This document shows positions 15,605 to 25,085 of a DNA stretch of 39,306 nt, one piece after another (within the stretch, counting starts at the first letter, position 1; each line of letters begins with the position of its first letter). Made by a program: the position numbers and the translations under genes. Location: the NCBI GenBank assembly GCA_023664725.1, contig JAMPFA010000015.1, positions 1 through 39,306 on the forward strand. The letters are read 5' to 3'. The stretch is from Roseburia sp. GTDB lineage: Bacteria; Bacillota; Clostridia; Lachnospirales; Lachnospiraceae. Below the pieces are notes generated by a model. It was not told where the DNA came from. It saw only the letters and a list, made by a program, of their open reading frames with translations, and searched no databases.

Positions 15605-18252
15605 ATTTCAACCAACTAACCCCTATGATGCAGCACTATCTTTCCACAAAGGAGGAGCATCCGGGCTGCATCCTCTTTTACCGCCTGGGGGATTTCTATG
15701 AGATGTTTTTTGACGACGCCCTCACCGTCTCCAAGGAGCTGGAGATTACCCTGACGGGGAAAAGCTGCGGTTTGGAGGAGCGGGCGCCCATGTGCGGCGT
15801 CCCCTACCATGCGGTGGAGGGGTATTTGACCCGCCTGGTAAAAAAGGGATACAAGATTGCCATCTGCGAGCAGGTGGAGGACCCCAAGCTGGCCAAGGGC
15901 ATGGTCAAGCGGGAAGTGGTGCGGATTGTCACCCCGGGAACCACCACGGACGCCCAGGCCTTAGATGAGACGAAAAACAACTATATTATGTGCGTCGTCT
16001 ACCTGGCGGATCGCTACGGGGTGGGCGTTGCCGACGTGAGTACTGGGGATTTTCTGGTGACGGAAGTGGACAGCGAGCGGAAACTGTTGGATGAAGTCAC
16101 AAAATATGCCCCCACGGAGATTGTCTGCAACGAGCCATTTTACATGAGCGGCATTGATTTGGAGGATATGGAAACCAGGATGCGCATCTGCATCAGCGCA
16201 TTGGACTCCTGGTATTTTGGGGACGAGACCGCCTTTGGGGTTTTAAAAGAGCATTTCAAGGTACATAGCTTGGAGGGACTGGGGCTTTCTGATTTTTCCT
16301 GCGGGACCATTGCGGCGGGCTCCCTGTTAAAATACCTCTACGAGACACAGAAAAACTCCCTGTCCCACATCTCCGCCATCCACCCCTACACCACGGGAAA
16401 GTTTATGATGATTGACAGCTCCACCAGAAGGAATCTGGAGCTGGTGGAGACGCTGCGGGAAAAGACGAAAAAAGGCTCCCTTTTGTGGGTGTTGGACAAG
16501 ACAAAGACCGCCATGGGCGCAAGGATGCTCCGCTCTTATATCGAGCAGCCCTTGATGGAAAAGGGGGAGATTAACGGGCGGCTGGACGCTATCGAGGAGC
16601 TGAACGGCCAGGCCATTACCAGGGAGGAGCTGCGGGAGTACTTAAACGCCATCTACGATTTGGAGCGGCTGATCACACGCATCACCTACCAGACCGCAAA
16701 TCCCAGGGATTTTATCGCCTTCCGCAACTCCATTCACATGCTGCCCCCCATCAAAAATCTGTTGAAGGATTTTAAGGCCGAACAACTGGCCGCCCTCTAT
16801 GATGAGCTGGATACCTTGGAGGATATCTATTCCCTGATCCTTGGCACGGTGGCGGAGGAGCCGCCGATCCTTCTGCACGAGGGGGGAATTTTAAAGGAGG
16901 GCTGCAACGAGGAGGTGGACAGGCTGCGCAAAGCCAAGACCGACGGGAAGGCCTGGCTTGCCCAGTTGGAGGAAAAGGAGCGGAAAAAAACGGGCATCAA
17001 GAACCTGAAAATCAAGTTTAACAAGGTTTTCGGCTATTACCTGGAAGTCACCAATTCCTTTCAAAACTTGGTGCCGGACTATTTTACCAGGAAACAGACC
17101 CTGGCCAATGCGGAGCGGTATATCACCCCGGAATTAAAGGAATTGGAGGATACGATTCTCGGGGCGGAGGACAAGCTGGCTGCGCTGGAATACGAAATTT
17201 TTGCCGATATCCGCCAACAGGTGGCGGATGAGGTGGGGAGAATCCAAAAAACCGCCAAGGCGGTGGCAAAGCTGGATGTTCTGGCGTCCCTCGCCTATGT
17301 GGCGGGACAGAACCGTTACTGCCGTCCCCAGTTAAATGAGGATGGAACCATTCACATCAAGGGCGGCCGCCATCCTGTTGTAGAAAATATGATTTCCGGC
17401 GATATGTTTATCAAAAATGACACATACTTAGACAATGAAAAACACCGGATTTCCATTATCACCGGGCCAAATATGGCGGGAAAGTCCACCTACATGAGGC
17501 AGACGGCGTTGATTGTCCTGATGGCGCAGATTGGCAGTTTTGTCCCGGCGGACTCCGCCGATATCGGCATTGTGGACCGGATTTTTACCAGGGTGGGGGC
17601 GTCGGATGACCTTGCCAGCGGCCAGAGCACCTTTATGGTGGAGATGACGGAGGTGGCCAACATCCTCCGCAACGCCACCAAAAATTCCCTTTTAATTTTG
17701 GATGAGATTGGGAGGGGCACCAGCACCTTTGACGGCCTGGGCATTGCCTGGGCGGTGGTGGAGCACATCAGCGACCCAAAGCTTTTGGGGGCAAAGACGC
17801 TGTTTGCCACCCACTATCACGAGCTGACGGAGCTGGAGGGAAAGCTGAGCAATGTGAACAATTACTGCATTGCTGTAAAGGAAAAGGGGGACGATATCGT
17901 GTTCCTGCGAAAAATCGTCTCCGGGGGGGCGGACAAGAGCTACGGCATCCAGGTGGCAAAGCTGGCTGGGCTGCCGGAATCCGTTTTGGAGCGGGCGAAG
18001 GCCATTGTGGAGGAGCTTAGCGCCAACGACATCTCAGAGCTTGCCAAGCATATCTCCCCAGGGCCTACGGCGGGGAAGAAGAAAAAAAAGAAGATGGATG
18101 AGGTGGACATACACCAGATGTCCCTCTTTGACACGACGGGGGACGAGGATATTCTCGCAGAACTTCGGGAGATGGACATTGGGAACCTGACCCCTATCCA
18201 GGCGATCAATAAATTATACGAACTCCAAAACAAGGCAAAGAACCGCTGGTAA
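15586..18252 (+). CDS. mutS: DNA mismatch repair protein MutS
   Basis: A full-length 888-residue MutS, the sensor of base mismatches and small loops. The mismatch-reading motif GDFYEMF has F37 and E39. The core lever and clamp regions follow, then the ATPase with Walker A GPNMAGKST (627-635), Walker B ILDEIGRGTSTFDG (D706, E707) and the ATHYHEL motif. A Lys-rich linker (GKKKKKKM near residue 832) leads to the C-terminal helix pair MDIGNLTPIQAINKLYELQNKAK, matching the MutS1 dimerisation tail. AAGGA precedes the ATG. The start overlaps the upstream flavoprotein gene by 19 bases and mutL begins 9 bases after the stop. Confidence 0.98.
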   Translation: MDKNTIDFNQLTPMMQHYLSTKEEHPGCILFYRLGDFYEMFFDDALTVSKELEITLTGKSCGLEERAPMCGVPYHAVEGYLTRLVKKGYKIAICEQVEDPKLAKGMVKREVVRIVTPGTTTDAQALDETKNNYIMCVVYLADRYGVGVADVSTGDFLVTEVDSERKLLDEVTKYAPTEIVCNEPFYMSGIDLEDMETRMRICISALDSWYFGDETAFGVLKEHFKVHSLEGLGLSDFSCGTIAAGSLLKYLYETQKNSLSHISAIHPYTTGKFMMIDSSTRRNLELVETLREKTKKGSLLWVLDKTKTAMGARMLRSYIEQPLMEKGEINGRLDAIEELNGQAITREELREYLNAIYDLERLITRITYQTANPRDFIAFRNSIHMLPPIKNLLKDFKAEQLAALYDELDTLEDIYSLILGTVAEEPPILLHEGGILKEGCNEEVDRLRKAKTDGKAWLAQLEEKERKKTGIKNLKIKFNKVFGYYLEVTNSFQNLVPDYFTRKQTLANAERYITPELKELEDTILGAEDKLAALEYEIFADIRQQVADEVGRIQKTAKAVAKLDVLASLAYVAGQNRYCRPQLNEDGTIHIKGGRHPVVENMISGDMFIKNDTYLDNEKHRISIITGPNMAGKSTYMRQTALIVLMAQIGSFVPADSADIGIVDRIFTRVGASDDLASGQSTFMVEMTEVANILRNATKNSLLILDEIGRGTSTFDGLGIAWAVVEHISDPKLLGAKTLFATHYHELTELEGKLSNVNNYCIAVKEKGDDIVFLRKIVSGGADKSYGIQVAKLAGLPESVLERAKAIVEELSANDISELAKHISPGPTAGKKKKKKMDEVDIHQMSLFDTTGDEDILAELREMDIGNLTPIQAINKLYELQNKAKNRW

Positions 18253-18261
18253 AGGAGAACT

Positions 18262-20118
18262 ATGAAGAAGATTACACTGTTAAGCCAGGAGACCATTGAC
18301 AAGATTGCGGCGGGGGAGGTGGTGGAACGCCCCTCCTCCGTGGTAAAGGAGCTGGTGGAAAATTCCATTGACGCAAACGCCTCCGCCATCACGGTGGAAA
18401 TCAAAGAGGGGGGCATTTCCTTAATCCGCATCACCGACAACGGGGAGGGCATCGAAAAGGATCAGGTGAGGGATGCCTTTTTACGCCATTCCACCAGCAA
18501 GATACAGTCGGTGGAGGATTTGTTAAGCGTATCCTCCCTGGGGTTTCGGGGGGAGGCCTTATCCAGCATTGCGGCGGTGGCCCAGGTGGAACTGATCACA
18601 AAAACCATGTCTGAGCTCACCGGGACCCGCTACGTGATCGAGGGCTCCAATGAGGTTTCCTTGGAGGAAATCGGTGCGCCGGAGGGCACCACCTTTCTGG
18701 TTCGGAACCTTTTCTATAATACCCCTGCCAGAAGGAAGTTTTTAAAAACCCCCCAGACGGAGGGAAACTATATCCATACCCTGATTGAGCGGCTGGCCCT
18801 GTCCCACCCGGAGATTTCCTTTAAGCTGATTATCAACAACCAGACGAAACTCCACACCTCGGGAAACGCCAACCCAAAGGACGCCATCTACCAGATTTAC
18901 GGCAGGGAGATCACCGCCTCCCTTTTAGAGATAGAGGAGGAGAATGAGCTGTTTTCCCTGACGGGTTATATTGGAAAGCCCCAGGTGTCCAGGGGGAACC
19001 GGGATTTCGAGAATTACTTTATCAACAGGCGCTATATCAAAAGCTCCTTGGTGGCCAAGGGCATCGAGGAGGCCTACAAGGGCTTTCTGATGCAGCGGCA
19101 GTACCCGTTTTGCGTTCTCTATTTTACCTTTGCTGGGCAGATGCTGGACGTCAATGTCCACCCCCAGAAGATGGAGCTGCGTTTTTCCCAGAATGAGGGG
19201 ATTTACCAGGCGTTGTACCACTGTATCCGAAACCGTCTGGCGAATAGGGAGCATATTCGGGATATTTCCCTGGAGGAGGATAACAAAAAAACGGAAACGT
19301 CGGCAAAGACAGGGGAGCGTCCCCCGGAGCCTTTTGAGAAAACCCGCATGATCAAGGAGAGGGCAGAGGATATCGCCGCCGCTATACGAAAGGACAGCCC
19401 CTACGAGCCAAAATACCAAAGGGCGGATATCCCCGGGAAAAAAGAGGGAAAGACGCAGAGTTACGCCATGCCGGAGGGGCAGGATGCTTACGTCCAGGAG
19501 GAAATTTGCTACGAGGGCAGGTTTTTGTCACAGCAGTCTAAAAAAATGCACCGGATTATCGGGCAGGTCTTTGACACCTACTGGCTGGTGGAATTTGACG
19601 GAAAACTCTTTATCATCGACCAACATGCGGCCCACGAGAAGGTGCTGTATGAGAGGACGGTAAAATCTCTAAAGGAGAAAACCTTTACCTCCCAGATGCT
19701 CTCCCCCTCCATTGTCATCTCCCTAAACGCCAGGGAGGAGGAGGCCTTGCAGGAATTTGGGGAGCAGCTTTCCATGCTTGGCTTTGAAATCCATCCTTTC
19801 GGGGGGAAGGAATACACCATAGACGGCGTGCCGGACAACCTGTTTAACCTGGACGCAAAACAGGCGCTGCTGGAGATTTTGGACGGGGCAGGGGAGTTGC
19901 GCCGGCAGGAAACGCCGGAGCTGGCGTTGGAAAAAATCGCCTCCATGTCCTGCAAGGCGGCGGTAAAGGGCAACGACAGGCTCTCCCTGGAGGAGGCAAA
20001 GGCGTTGATTGAGGAGCTTTTGGAGTTGGAGAACCCCTATTTTTGCCCCCACGGGCGGCCCACCATTATCTCCATGAGCAAATATGAACTGGAGAAAAAG
20101 TTTAAAAGGATTGTGTGA
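18262..20118 (+). CDS. mutL: DNA mismatch repair protein MutL (endonuclease-type)
   Basis: A 618-residue MutL. The GHKL ATPase motifs are intact: IAAGEVVERPSSVVKELVENSIDA, RITDNGEGI, and SLGFRGEALSSIAAV. The C-terminal domain holds the nicking motif D453-QHAAHEKVLYE, and the later CKAAVKGND and CPHGRPTIISM segments complete the zinc and active site. This MutL should therefore nick DNA itself, as expected in bacteria without MutH. A variable linker (residues 330-420) is rich in charged residues. AAAGGAGAA precedes the ATG. It lies 9 bases after mutS and is followed at once by miaA. Confidence 0.98.
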   Translation: MKKITLLSQETIDKIAAGEVVERPSSVVKELVENSIDANASAITVEIKEGGISLIRITDNGEGIEKDQVRDAFLRHSTSKIQSVEDLLSVSSLGFRGEALSSIAAVAQVELITKTMSELTGTRYVIEGSNEVSLEEIGAPEGTTFLVRNLFYNTPARRKFLKTPQTEGNYIHTLIERLALSHPEISFKLIINNQTKLHTSGNANPKDAIYQIYGREITASLLEIEEENELFSLTGYIGKPQVSRGNRDFENYFINRRYIKSSLVAKGIEEAYKGFLMQRQYPFCVLYFTFAGQMLDVNVHPQKMELRFSQNEGIYQALYHCIRNRLANREHIRDISLEEDNKKTETSAKTGERPPEPFEKTRMIKERAEDIAAAIRKDSPYEPKYQRADIPGKKEGKTQSYAMPEGQDAYVQEEICYEGRFLSQQSKKMHRIIGQVFDTYWLVEFDGKLFIIDQHAAHEKVLYERTVKSLKEKTFTSQMLSPSIVISLNAREEEALQEFGEQLSMLGFEIHPFGGKEYTIDGVPDNLFNLDAKQALLEILDGAGELRRQETPELALEKIASMSCKAAVKGNDRLSLEEAKALIEELLELENPYFCPHGRPTIISMSKYELEKKFKRIV

Positions 20119-20120
20119 CC

Positions 20121-21119
20121 ATGAAAAAACCTTTGATTGTGCTCACCGGCCCCACGGCGGTGGGAAAAACCGCCCTGTCCTTAGAATTGGCAAAGGCGGT
20201 AAACGGGGCGATTATCTCTGCGGACTCCATGCAGGTGTATAAGCATATGGATATCGGCTCTGCGAAAATTTCCAGAGAGGAAATGCATGGCGTGCCCCAT
20301 TATCTCATTGATGAGTTTATGCCCCAGGAAGAATTTAATATTGTGCTGTTTCAGAGGTATGCGAAAGCCTATATGGAGGAAATCTATCAAAAGGGGCAGA
20401 TTCCGATTTTGGCCGGTGGGACGGGATTTTACATCCAGTCTGTGGTCTACGACATTGATTTTTCCCAGGAGGGGGCGGACAAAAGCTACCGGAGCCATTT
20501 GGAGGAACTGGCCAGGGAAAACGGGGGGGACGCTCTCTACCGTATGCTGCGGGACGTGGACGCTAAGGCGGCGGATCAGATTCATCCCAACAATACAAAG
20601 CGGGTCATCCGCGCCCTGGAATTTTACCACGAGAGCGGCGGCAAAAAGATTTCAGAGCACAACGCAAGGGAACGGGAAAAAACCTCCCCCTACAATTTTG
20701 CCTATTTTGTGCTAAACGATGAGCGAAAAAGGCTCTATGAATCCATCGAGAGGCGGGTGGATCTGATGATGGAGCAGGGTTTGGTGGAGGAAGTGCAAAA
20801 ATTAAAAGACATGGGATGCCACAGGGGAATGGTGTCCATGCAGGGCCTTGGCTACAAGGAGATACTGGCCTATCTGGAGGGGGAAATCTCCTTGGAGGAG
20901 GCCGTTTACCGGTTAAAACGGGACACCAGGCACTTTGCCAAGCGGCAGCTCACATGGTTTGGCAGGGAAAAAGATGTAATTTGGATGGAAAAGCAGGCCT
21001 TTGGATATAATGAAAAGAAGATAAGAGACGCTATGCTCTCTGTTCTGGCCCAAAAAGGCATCATAAGCAAAGAAGGAAGAGAAGATGAAAGAGAATCCCA
21101 GGATAGTGAAACAATATGA
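20121..21119 (+). CDS. miaA: tRNA dimethylallyltransferase MiaA
   Basis: MiaA transfers a dimethylallyl group to A37 of tRNAs that read codons beginning with U. The 332-residue protein has the P-loop GPTAVGKTALS, the catalytic segment ISADSMQVYKHMDIGSAKIS, and the LAGGTGFYIQS and GYKEILAYL motifs, all intact. ATG 20121 sits 10 bases after AAAGGA; a GTG at 20115 is in frame but less suited. It follows mutL by 2 bases, the order mutS-mutL-miaA being common in Firmicutes. The last 35 bases overlap the next gene. Confidence 0.97.
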   Translation: MKKPLIVLTGPTAVGKTALSLELAKAVNGAIISADSMQVYKHMDIGSAKISREEMHGVPHYLIDEFMPQEEFNIVLFQRYAKAYMEEIYQKGQIPILAGGTGFYIQSVVYDIDFSQEGADKSYRSHLEELARENGGDALYRMLRDVDAKAADQIHPNNTKRVIRALEFYHESGGKKISEHNAREREKTSPYNFAYFVLNDERKRLYESIERRVDLMMEQGLVEEVQKLKDMGCHRGMVSMQGLGYKEILAYLEGEISLEEAVYRLKRDTRHFAKRQLTWFGREKDVIWMEKQAFGYNEKKIRDAMLSVLAQKGIISKEGREDERESQDSETI

Positions 21120-22389
21120 AACCCTTGGCATCTGCCAGGAGGTGTACCAGTTTGGCCGAAAGATAGAGGAGCGGCTGAAAGACAGGTTTGCAGCCTTTGA
21201 CCAGGTGGCGGAGTTCAACCAGATGAAAGTCATTGCCGCAATGCAGAAGAACAGGGTCAGTGCGGAATGCTTTCATACCACCAGTGGTTACGGATACAAT
21301 GACCTGGGGCGGGATACCTTAGAGGCGGTGTACGCAGACTGTTTCCACGGGGAGGATGCGCTGGTGCGCCCCCAGATTACCTGCGGCACCCACGCCCTTG
21401 CCCTTGCCCTTATGTCAAACCTTCGCCCCGGGGACGAGCTGTTATCCCCGGTGGGCAAGCCCTACGACACCTTGGAGGAGGTGATTGGCATCCGGCCCTC
21501 CAAAGGCTCCCTGGCCGAGTACGGGGTGGGCTACCGCCAGGTGGATTTACTTCCAGAGGGGGGCTTTGACTTCGAGGGCATCCGAAACGCCATCACAGAG
21601 CGGACAAGGCTGGTGACAATCCAGCGTTCCAAGGGTTACGCCACAAGGCCCACCCTGTCCGTGGAGAAAATTGGGGAGTTGATTTCTTTTATCAAAAAGA
21701 TAAAACCAGAGGTAATCTGCATGGTGGACAACTGTTACGGGGAGTTTGTGGAGGAGCGGGAGCCTTTGGAGGTGGGGGCGGACATGATAGTGGGATCCCT
21801 GATTAAAAATCCAGGGGGCGGCCTTGCCCCAATCGGCGGCTATATCGTGGGGAAAAAGGAGTGCGTGGAAAATGCGGCCTACCGCCTCACCTCACCGGGG
21901 CTTGGAAAGGAGGTGGGGGCCAGCCTTGGGGTCATCCAGTCCTTTTACCAGGGGCTGTTTTTATCCCCCACCGTGGTAAATTCCGCCCTGAAAGGGGCAG
22001 TTTTTGCGGCAAATATCTATGAAACCTTAGGATTTGACGTTTTTCCCGGGGGGGCGGAGAGCAGGCATGACATTATCCAGGCGGTGACCTTCCATACGAG
22101 GGAGCCTATGATTGCCTTTTGCCAGGGCATCCAGGCGGCGGCTCCCGTGGACTCCTATGTGACCCCGGAGCCCTGGGCCATGCCAGGGTATGATGGCGAT
22201 GTGATTATGGCGGCAGGGGCTTTTGTCCAGGGTTCCTCCATTGAGCTTAGCGCAGACGGCCCGGTAAAGCCCCCTTACTCCGTATATTTCCAGGGGGGAC
22301 TGACCTGGCACCACGCAAAATTTGGAATTTTAATGTCATTGCAAAAACTTTATGAGCAAAATCTTGTTAATAGGGAACGAATGTGTTAA
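21085..22389 (+). CDS. ynbB: Methionine gamma-lyase-like PLP enzyme (YnbB, 'aluminium resistance' family)
   Basis: A 434-residue PLP-dependent enzyme of the family often labelled aluminium resistance protein or methionine gamma-lyase family. The fold-type I Cys/Met-metabolism pattern is seen in QITCGTHALALALMSNLRPGDELL, VDNCYGEF and the PLP lysine K241 in GSLIKNPGGGLAPIGGY. The substrate has not been settled for this family. Its start lies inside miaA (35-base overlap), after AAGGAAGAG. In Firmicutes it is often found downstream of miaA (and hfq). The composition drops sharply in the last 70 bases, and the promoter for radC overlaps the stop. Confidence 0.88.
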   Translation: MKENPRIVKQYETLGICQEVYQFGRKIEERLKDRFAAFDQVAEFNQMKVIAAMQKNRVSAECFHTTSGYGYNDLGRDTLEAVYADCFHGEDALVRPQITCGTHALALALMSNLRPGDELLSPVGKPYDTLEEVIGIRPSKGSLAEYGVGYRQVDLLPEGGFDFEGIRNAITERTRLVTIQRSKGYATRPTLSVEKIGELISFIKKIKPEVICMVDNCYGEFVEEREPLEVGADMIVGSLIKNPGGGLAPIGGYIVGKKECVENAAYRLTSPGLGKEVGASLGVIQSFYQGLFLSPTVVNSALKGAVFAANIYETLGFDVFPGGAESRHDIIQAVTFHTREPMIAFCQGIQAAAPVDSYVTPEPWAMPGYDGDVIMAAGAFVQGSSIELSADGPVKPPYSVYFQGGLTWHHAKFGILMSLQKLYEQNLVNRERMC

Positions 22390-22392
22390 AAT
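22364..22392 (+). promoter_or_regulatory. Promoter for radC (and possibly the mre cluster)
   Basis: TTGTTA (22364-22369), 17 bases, TAAAAT (22387-22392), inside and just past the end of the ynbB-like gene. It lies about 72 bases before the radC start. No strong terminator precedes it, so readthrough from the mutSL operon is possible. Confidence 0.55.
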
Positions 22393-22464
22393 AACATGAA
22401 TGGCATTTTTTATGTGTATGACATTATGACATAATCCTCTCAAGTTTTTAGGGAGGGCAAGTAT

Positions 22465-23166
22465 TTGAACCAGCATTGTACCATTAAAGAATTGTCAGAC
22501 TCTGAAAAGCCTTACGAAAAATTTATGCAATACGGAGCCGGAGTTTTGTCGGATGCAGAACTTTTAGCAGTGATCATCCGCACAGGCACTGCAGGCAGAA
22601 AGTCCGTGGAGGTGGCGCAGGATGTCTTAAATCGAAGGGAGAGGAATCTTTTAAACCTCTATCGGTTAAGTTTTCAGGAACTGATGGAAATTTCCGGTAT
22701 CGGAAAAGTGAAAGCGATCCAGCTCAAGTGTCTCGCCGAGATCACAAGGCGCATGACCCAGGCCACCAGGTTTAAAAATGTGACGTTAAAAAGCGCTGCC
22801 TCAGTGGCATCCTACTATATGGAGACACTGCGGCATGAAGAGCAGGAAAAGCTGATCCTTTGTATGTTTGATTCCCAGTGCGTTCTGCTGGGGGAGGAAG
22901 TGATTTCTGTTGGAACCATAAACAGCTCATTGATCTCTCCCAGGGAGATTTTCGGGAAAGCACTTATGAAGCAGGCAGTTTATATTATTTTACTTCACAA
23001 CCATCCCAGCGGTGTTCCGATCCCCAGCGCAATGGACAGACAGGTCACAAGAAGGGTGGAACAGTGTGGAGAAATGATGGGGATTCATTTATCTGACCAT
23101 ATCATAATTGGTGATAACAAATATTTTAGCTTTAAGGAGGAAAATCTGCTCTTGAGTGCAGATTGA
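22465..23166 (+). CDS. radC: RadC/UPF0758 JAB-domain protein
   Basis: A 233-residue protein with an N-terminal helix-hairpin-helix part (LMEISGIGKVKAIQLKCLAEITRRM, residues 73-97) and a C-terminal JAB/MPN metalloprotease-like domain. The metal motif H178-x-H180-PSGVPIPSAM-D191 is complete. RadC was once tied to recombination repair, but that claim is doubtful and the activity is unknown. The start is a TTG at 22465 with AGGGAGGG six bases upstream; no ATG fits. It precedes mreB by 12 bases, a common order in Firmicutes. Confidence 0.93.
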   Translation: MNQHCTIKELSDSEKPYEKFMQYGAGVLSDAELLAVIIRTGTAGRKSVEVAQDVLNRRERNLLNLYRLSFQELMEISGIGKVKAIQLKCLAEITRRMTQATRFKNVTLKSAASVASYYMETLRHEEQEKLILCMFDSQCVLLGEEVISVGTINSSLISPREIFGKALMKQAVYIILLHNHPSGVPIPSAMDRQVTRRVEQCGEMMGIHLSDHIIIGDNKYFSFKEENLLLSAD

Positions 23167-23178
23167 AGGGAGATTTCA

Positions 23179-24195
23179 ATGAACAATAATATTTACGGCA
23201 TTGATTTGGGAACCTGCAATATGAAAGTTTTCTGTAAATCAACAGGCAAAGTGCTGAATGAGAAAAACACCATAGCTATTGTAAATAAAAATCAGATGTA
23301 TGCTTATGGAGACGCTGCTTATGCAATGTATGAGAAAGCGCCGGAGAGCATCCATGTCACTTTTCCCATCGTAAATGGAGTTATTGCAGACTTTAATAAT
23401 GTACAGACCATGATTTTTGATTTCCTGGAAAAAAATGCCAAAGGGAAAGTTCATGGGGCAGAATATATCGTGGCTGTACCTACCGATATCACAGAGGTAG
23501 AAAAGAAAGCATTTTTTGACCTGTTTTACAAGAGCAAGACAAAGCCCAAAAATGTGCTGCTCTGTGAAAAGCCGATAGCAGATGCTGTAGGGCTTGGTCT
23601 GGACGTAAATCAGCCTACAGGTGTTATGATTGTTGACATCGGGGCAGACACCACAGAGATTTCTGTGATCTCTCTGGGTGGGCTTGTGTTAAGCGATCTT
23701 CTGCATTTCGGTGGAAACCGCATTGACGAATCCATTATCAGCCATATCAAACGGACCTACAATCTGGTCATCGGCCAGAAAACCGCAAAGACCTTAAAAG
23801 AAAACTTAGGCTCTGGCCTGCCTGGCAGAGAAGAGAGTATGGTTGTAGTGGGCAGGGATCTTGTCAGCGGTCTGCCCATTGAACTGGAGATCAACGCCCA
23901 GACAGTGTATGAAGCCATTAAGGATAACTTGAATTCCATCTGCAATTCCATAAAGATGATTTTGGAGAAGACTCCCCCTGAGGTGGCAAAAGACATTATC
24001 CATGCCGGTATTTATATTACAGGAGGCGGTTCTCAGATCCAGGATCTGGATTCTCTGTTTACACAGATTACCAATATCCAGGTGAACACCTGTGAGAGCC
24101 CCGAAGAGTCGGTGGTGCGGGGATTGATTAAAATTGTTTCCGATGAAAAATATAAGCGTTTGACATTCAATATGCGGACAAGAATATTGAGATAA
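23179..24195 (+). CDS. mreB: Rod shape-determining protein MreB
   Basis: MreB is the actin-like ATPase that forms membrane-bound filaments guiding sidewall synthesis. The 338-residue protein shows the phosphate-1 motif GIDLGTCNMKVF, the phosphate-2 motif MIVDIGADTTEISVISLGG and the adenosine motif IYITGGGSQIQDL. Length is normal. It is read with mreC, which starts 12 bases downstream. The N-terminus begins MNNNIYGID and lacks a clear amphipathic helix, so attachment would rely on the hydrophobic loop, as in other Gram-positive MreBs. AAGGGAG precedes the ATG. Confidence 0.95.
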   Translation: MNNNIYGIDLGTCNMKVFCKSTGKVLNEKNTIAIVNKNQMYAYGDAAYAMYEKAPESIHVTFPIVNGVIADFNNVQTMIFDFLEKNAKGKVHGAEYIVAVPTDITEVEKKAFFDLFYKSKTKPKNVLLCEKPIADAVGLGLDVNQPTGVMIVDIGADTTEISVISLGGLVLSDLLHFGGNRIDESIISHIKRTYNLVIGQKTAKTLKENLGSGLPGREESMVVVGRDLVSGLPIELEINAQTVYEAIKDNLNSICNSIKMILEKTPPEVAKDIIHAGIYITGGGSQIQDLDSLFTQITNIQVNTCESPEESVVRGLIKIVSDEKYKRLTFNMRTRILR

Positions 24196-24207
24196 CAGAG
24201 GGATTGT

Positions 24208-25074
24208 ATGAAACGAAAAGCAAAATTTAAGATTCCAGCCAAGTATCTGCTTATGGGATTTACCATTATAGCGGGAATCTTAATTTATGTCAGTCTGACC
24301 ATAAATCTGTCCGGCGGCCCTTTAAATACAATAGCAGGTTATGTCTTTGTCCCCATGCAGCAAGGGATCAATTATGTGGGAACCTGGCTTACGGACAAGA
24401 CAGACAACTTAAAAAATTTAAGAGATGTCATGTCAGAAAATCAAACGTTAAAAGAGCAGGTGGATTCTCTGACACTGGAATTAAACACCATCAAACTGGA
24501 GCAGTATGAGTTGGATAATCTGAGAGAACTTTTAGATTTGGATCAGAAATATCCCAGTTATGAAAAAGTGGCGGCAAATGTAATCGGCAAGGATGCCGGG
24601 AACTGGTTTTCCACATTTACCATTGACAAAGGTACGAAGGACGGTATCGATGTGGATATGAATGTGCTGGCAGGAAGCGGACTTGTTGGAATCGTGACAG
24701 ATGTTGGCCCCAATTATGCAAAGATACGTTCTATTATTGATGATACCAGCAAAGTCAGCGGTATGATCTTAACCACTTCCGACAGATGTATCGTCCATGG
24801 GGATCTGCAGGAAATGAATGAGAACCAGAATGTTTTGTTTAATAATCTGAAAGATTCTGATGACGAGGTGGCAGTGGGGGATCCAGTAGTTACCTCCTAT
24901 ATCAGTGACAAATATCTGCCAGGGATCCTGATTGGGTATATCAGTACCATAGAAGTGGATTCCAATAATCTGACAAAATCCGGTACTATTACGCCGGTGG
25001 TGGATTTTGAACATATTGAAGAGGTGCTGGTGATTCTGGACAAAAAACAATCCGGTGAACCGGAGAGCAAATAA
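24208..25074 (+). CDS. mreC: Rod shape-determining protein MreC
   Basis: A 288-residue membrane-anchored protein. One transmembrane segment lies near residues 10-30 (YLLMGFTIIAGILIYVSL). A coiled coil follows (TDNLKNLRDVMSENQTLKEQVDSLTLELNTIKLEQYELDNLRELL, residues 68-110), then the paired beta-barrel domain beginning VAANVIGKDAGNWFSTFTIDKGTKDGID. MreC links MreB filaments to PBP2 outside the membrane. It sits between mreB and mreD with 12- and 11-base gaps. Confidence 0.96.
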   Translation: MKRKAKFKIPAKYLLMGFTIIAGILIYVSLTINLSGGPLNTIAGYVFVPMQQGINYVGTWLTDKTDNLKNLRDVMSENQTLKEQVDSLTLELNTIKLEQYELDNLRELLDLDQKYPSYEKVAANVIGKDAGNWFSTFTIDKGTKDGIDVDMNVLAGSGLVGIVTDVGPNYAKIRSIIDDTSKVSGMILTTSDRCIVHGDLQEMNENQNVLFNNLKDSDDEVAVGDPVVTSYISDKYLPGILIGYISTIEVDSNNLTKSGTITPVVDFEHIEEVLVILDKKQSGEPESK

Positions 25075-25085
25075 GGGAGGCAGGC

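Noticed and set aside
17940..18452. 170-residue minus-strand frame across the mutS-mutL junction
   Set aside because: Antisense to both conserved genes; Ser-rich shadow of GC-rich coding DNA.
21085..21119. Frameshift between miaA and the ynbB-like gene
   Set aside because: Both proteins have complete ends and a ribosome site lies before the second start, so the 35-base overlap is real.
22400..22440. Second promoter just before radC (ATGACATTATGACATAAT region)
   Set aside because: The hexamers cannot be spaced properly; the one at 22364-22392 fits better.
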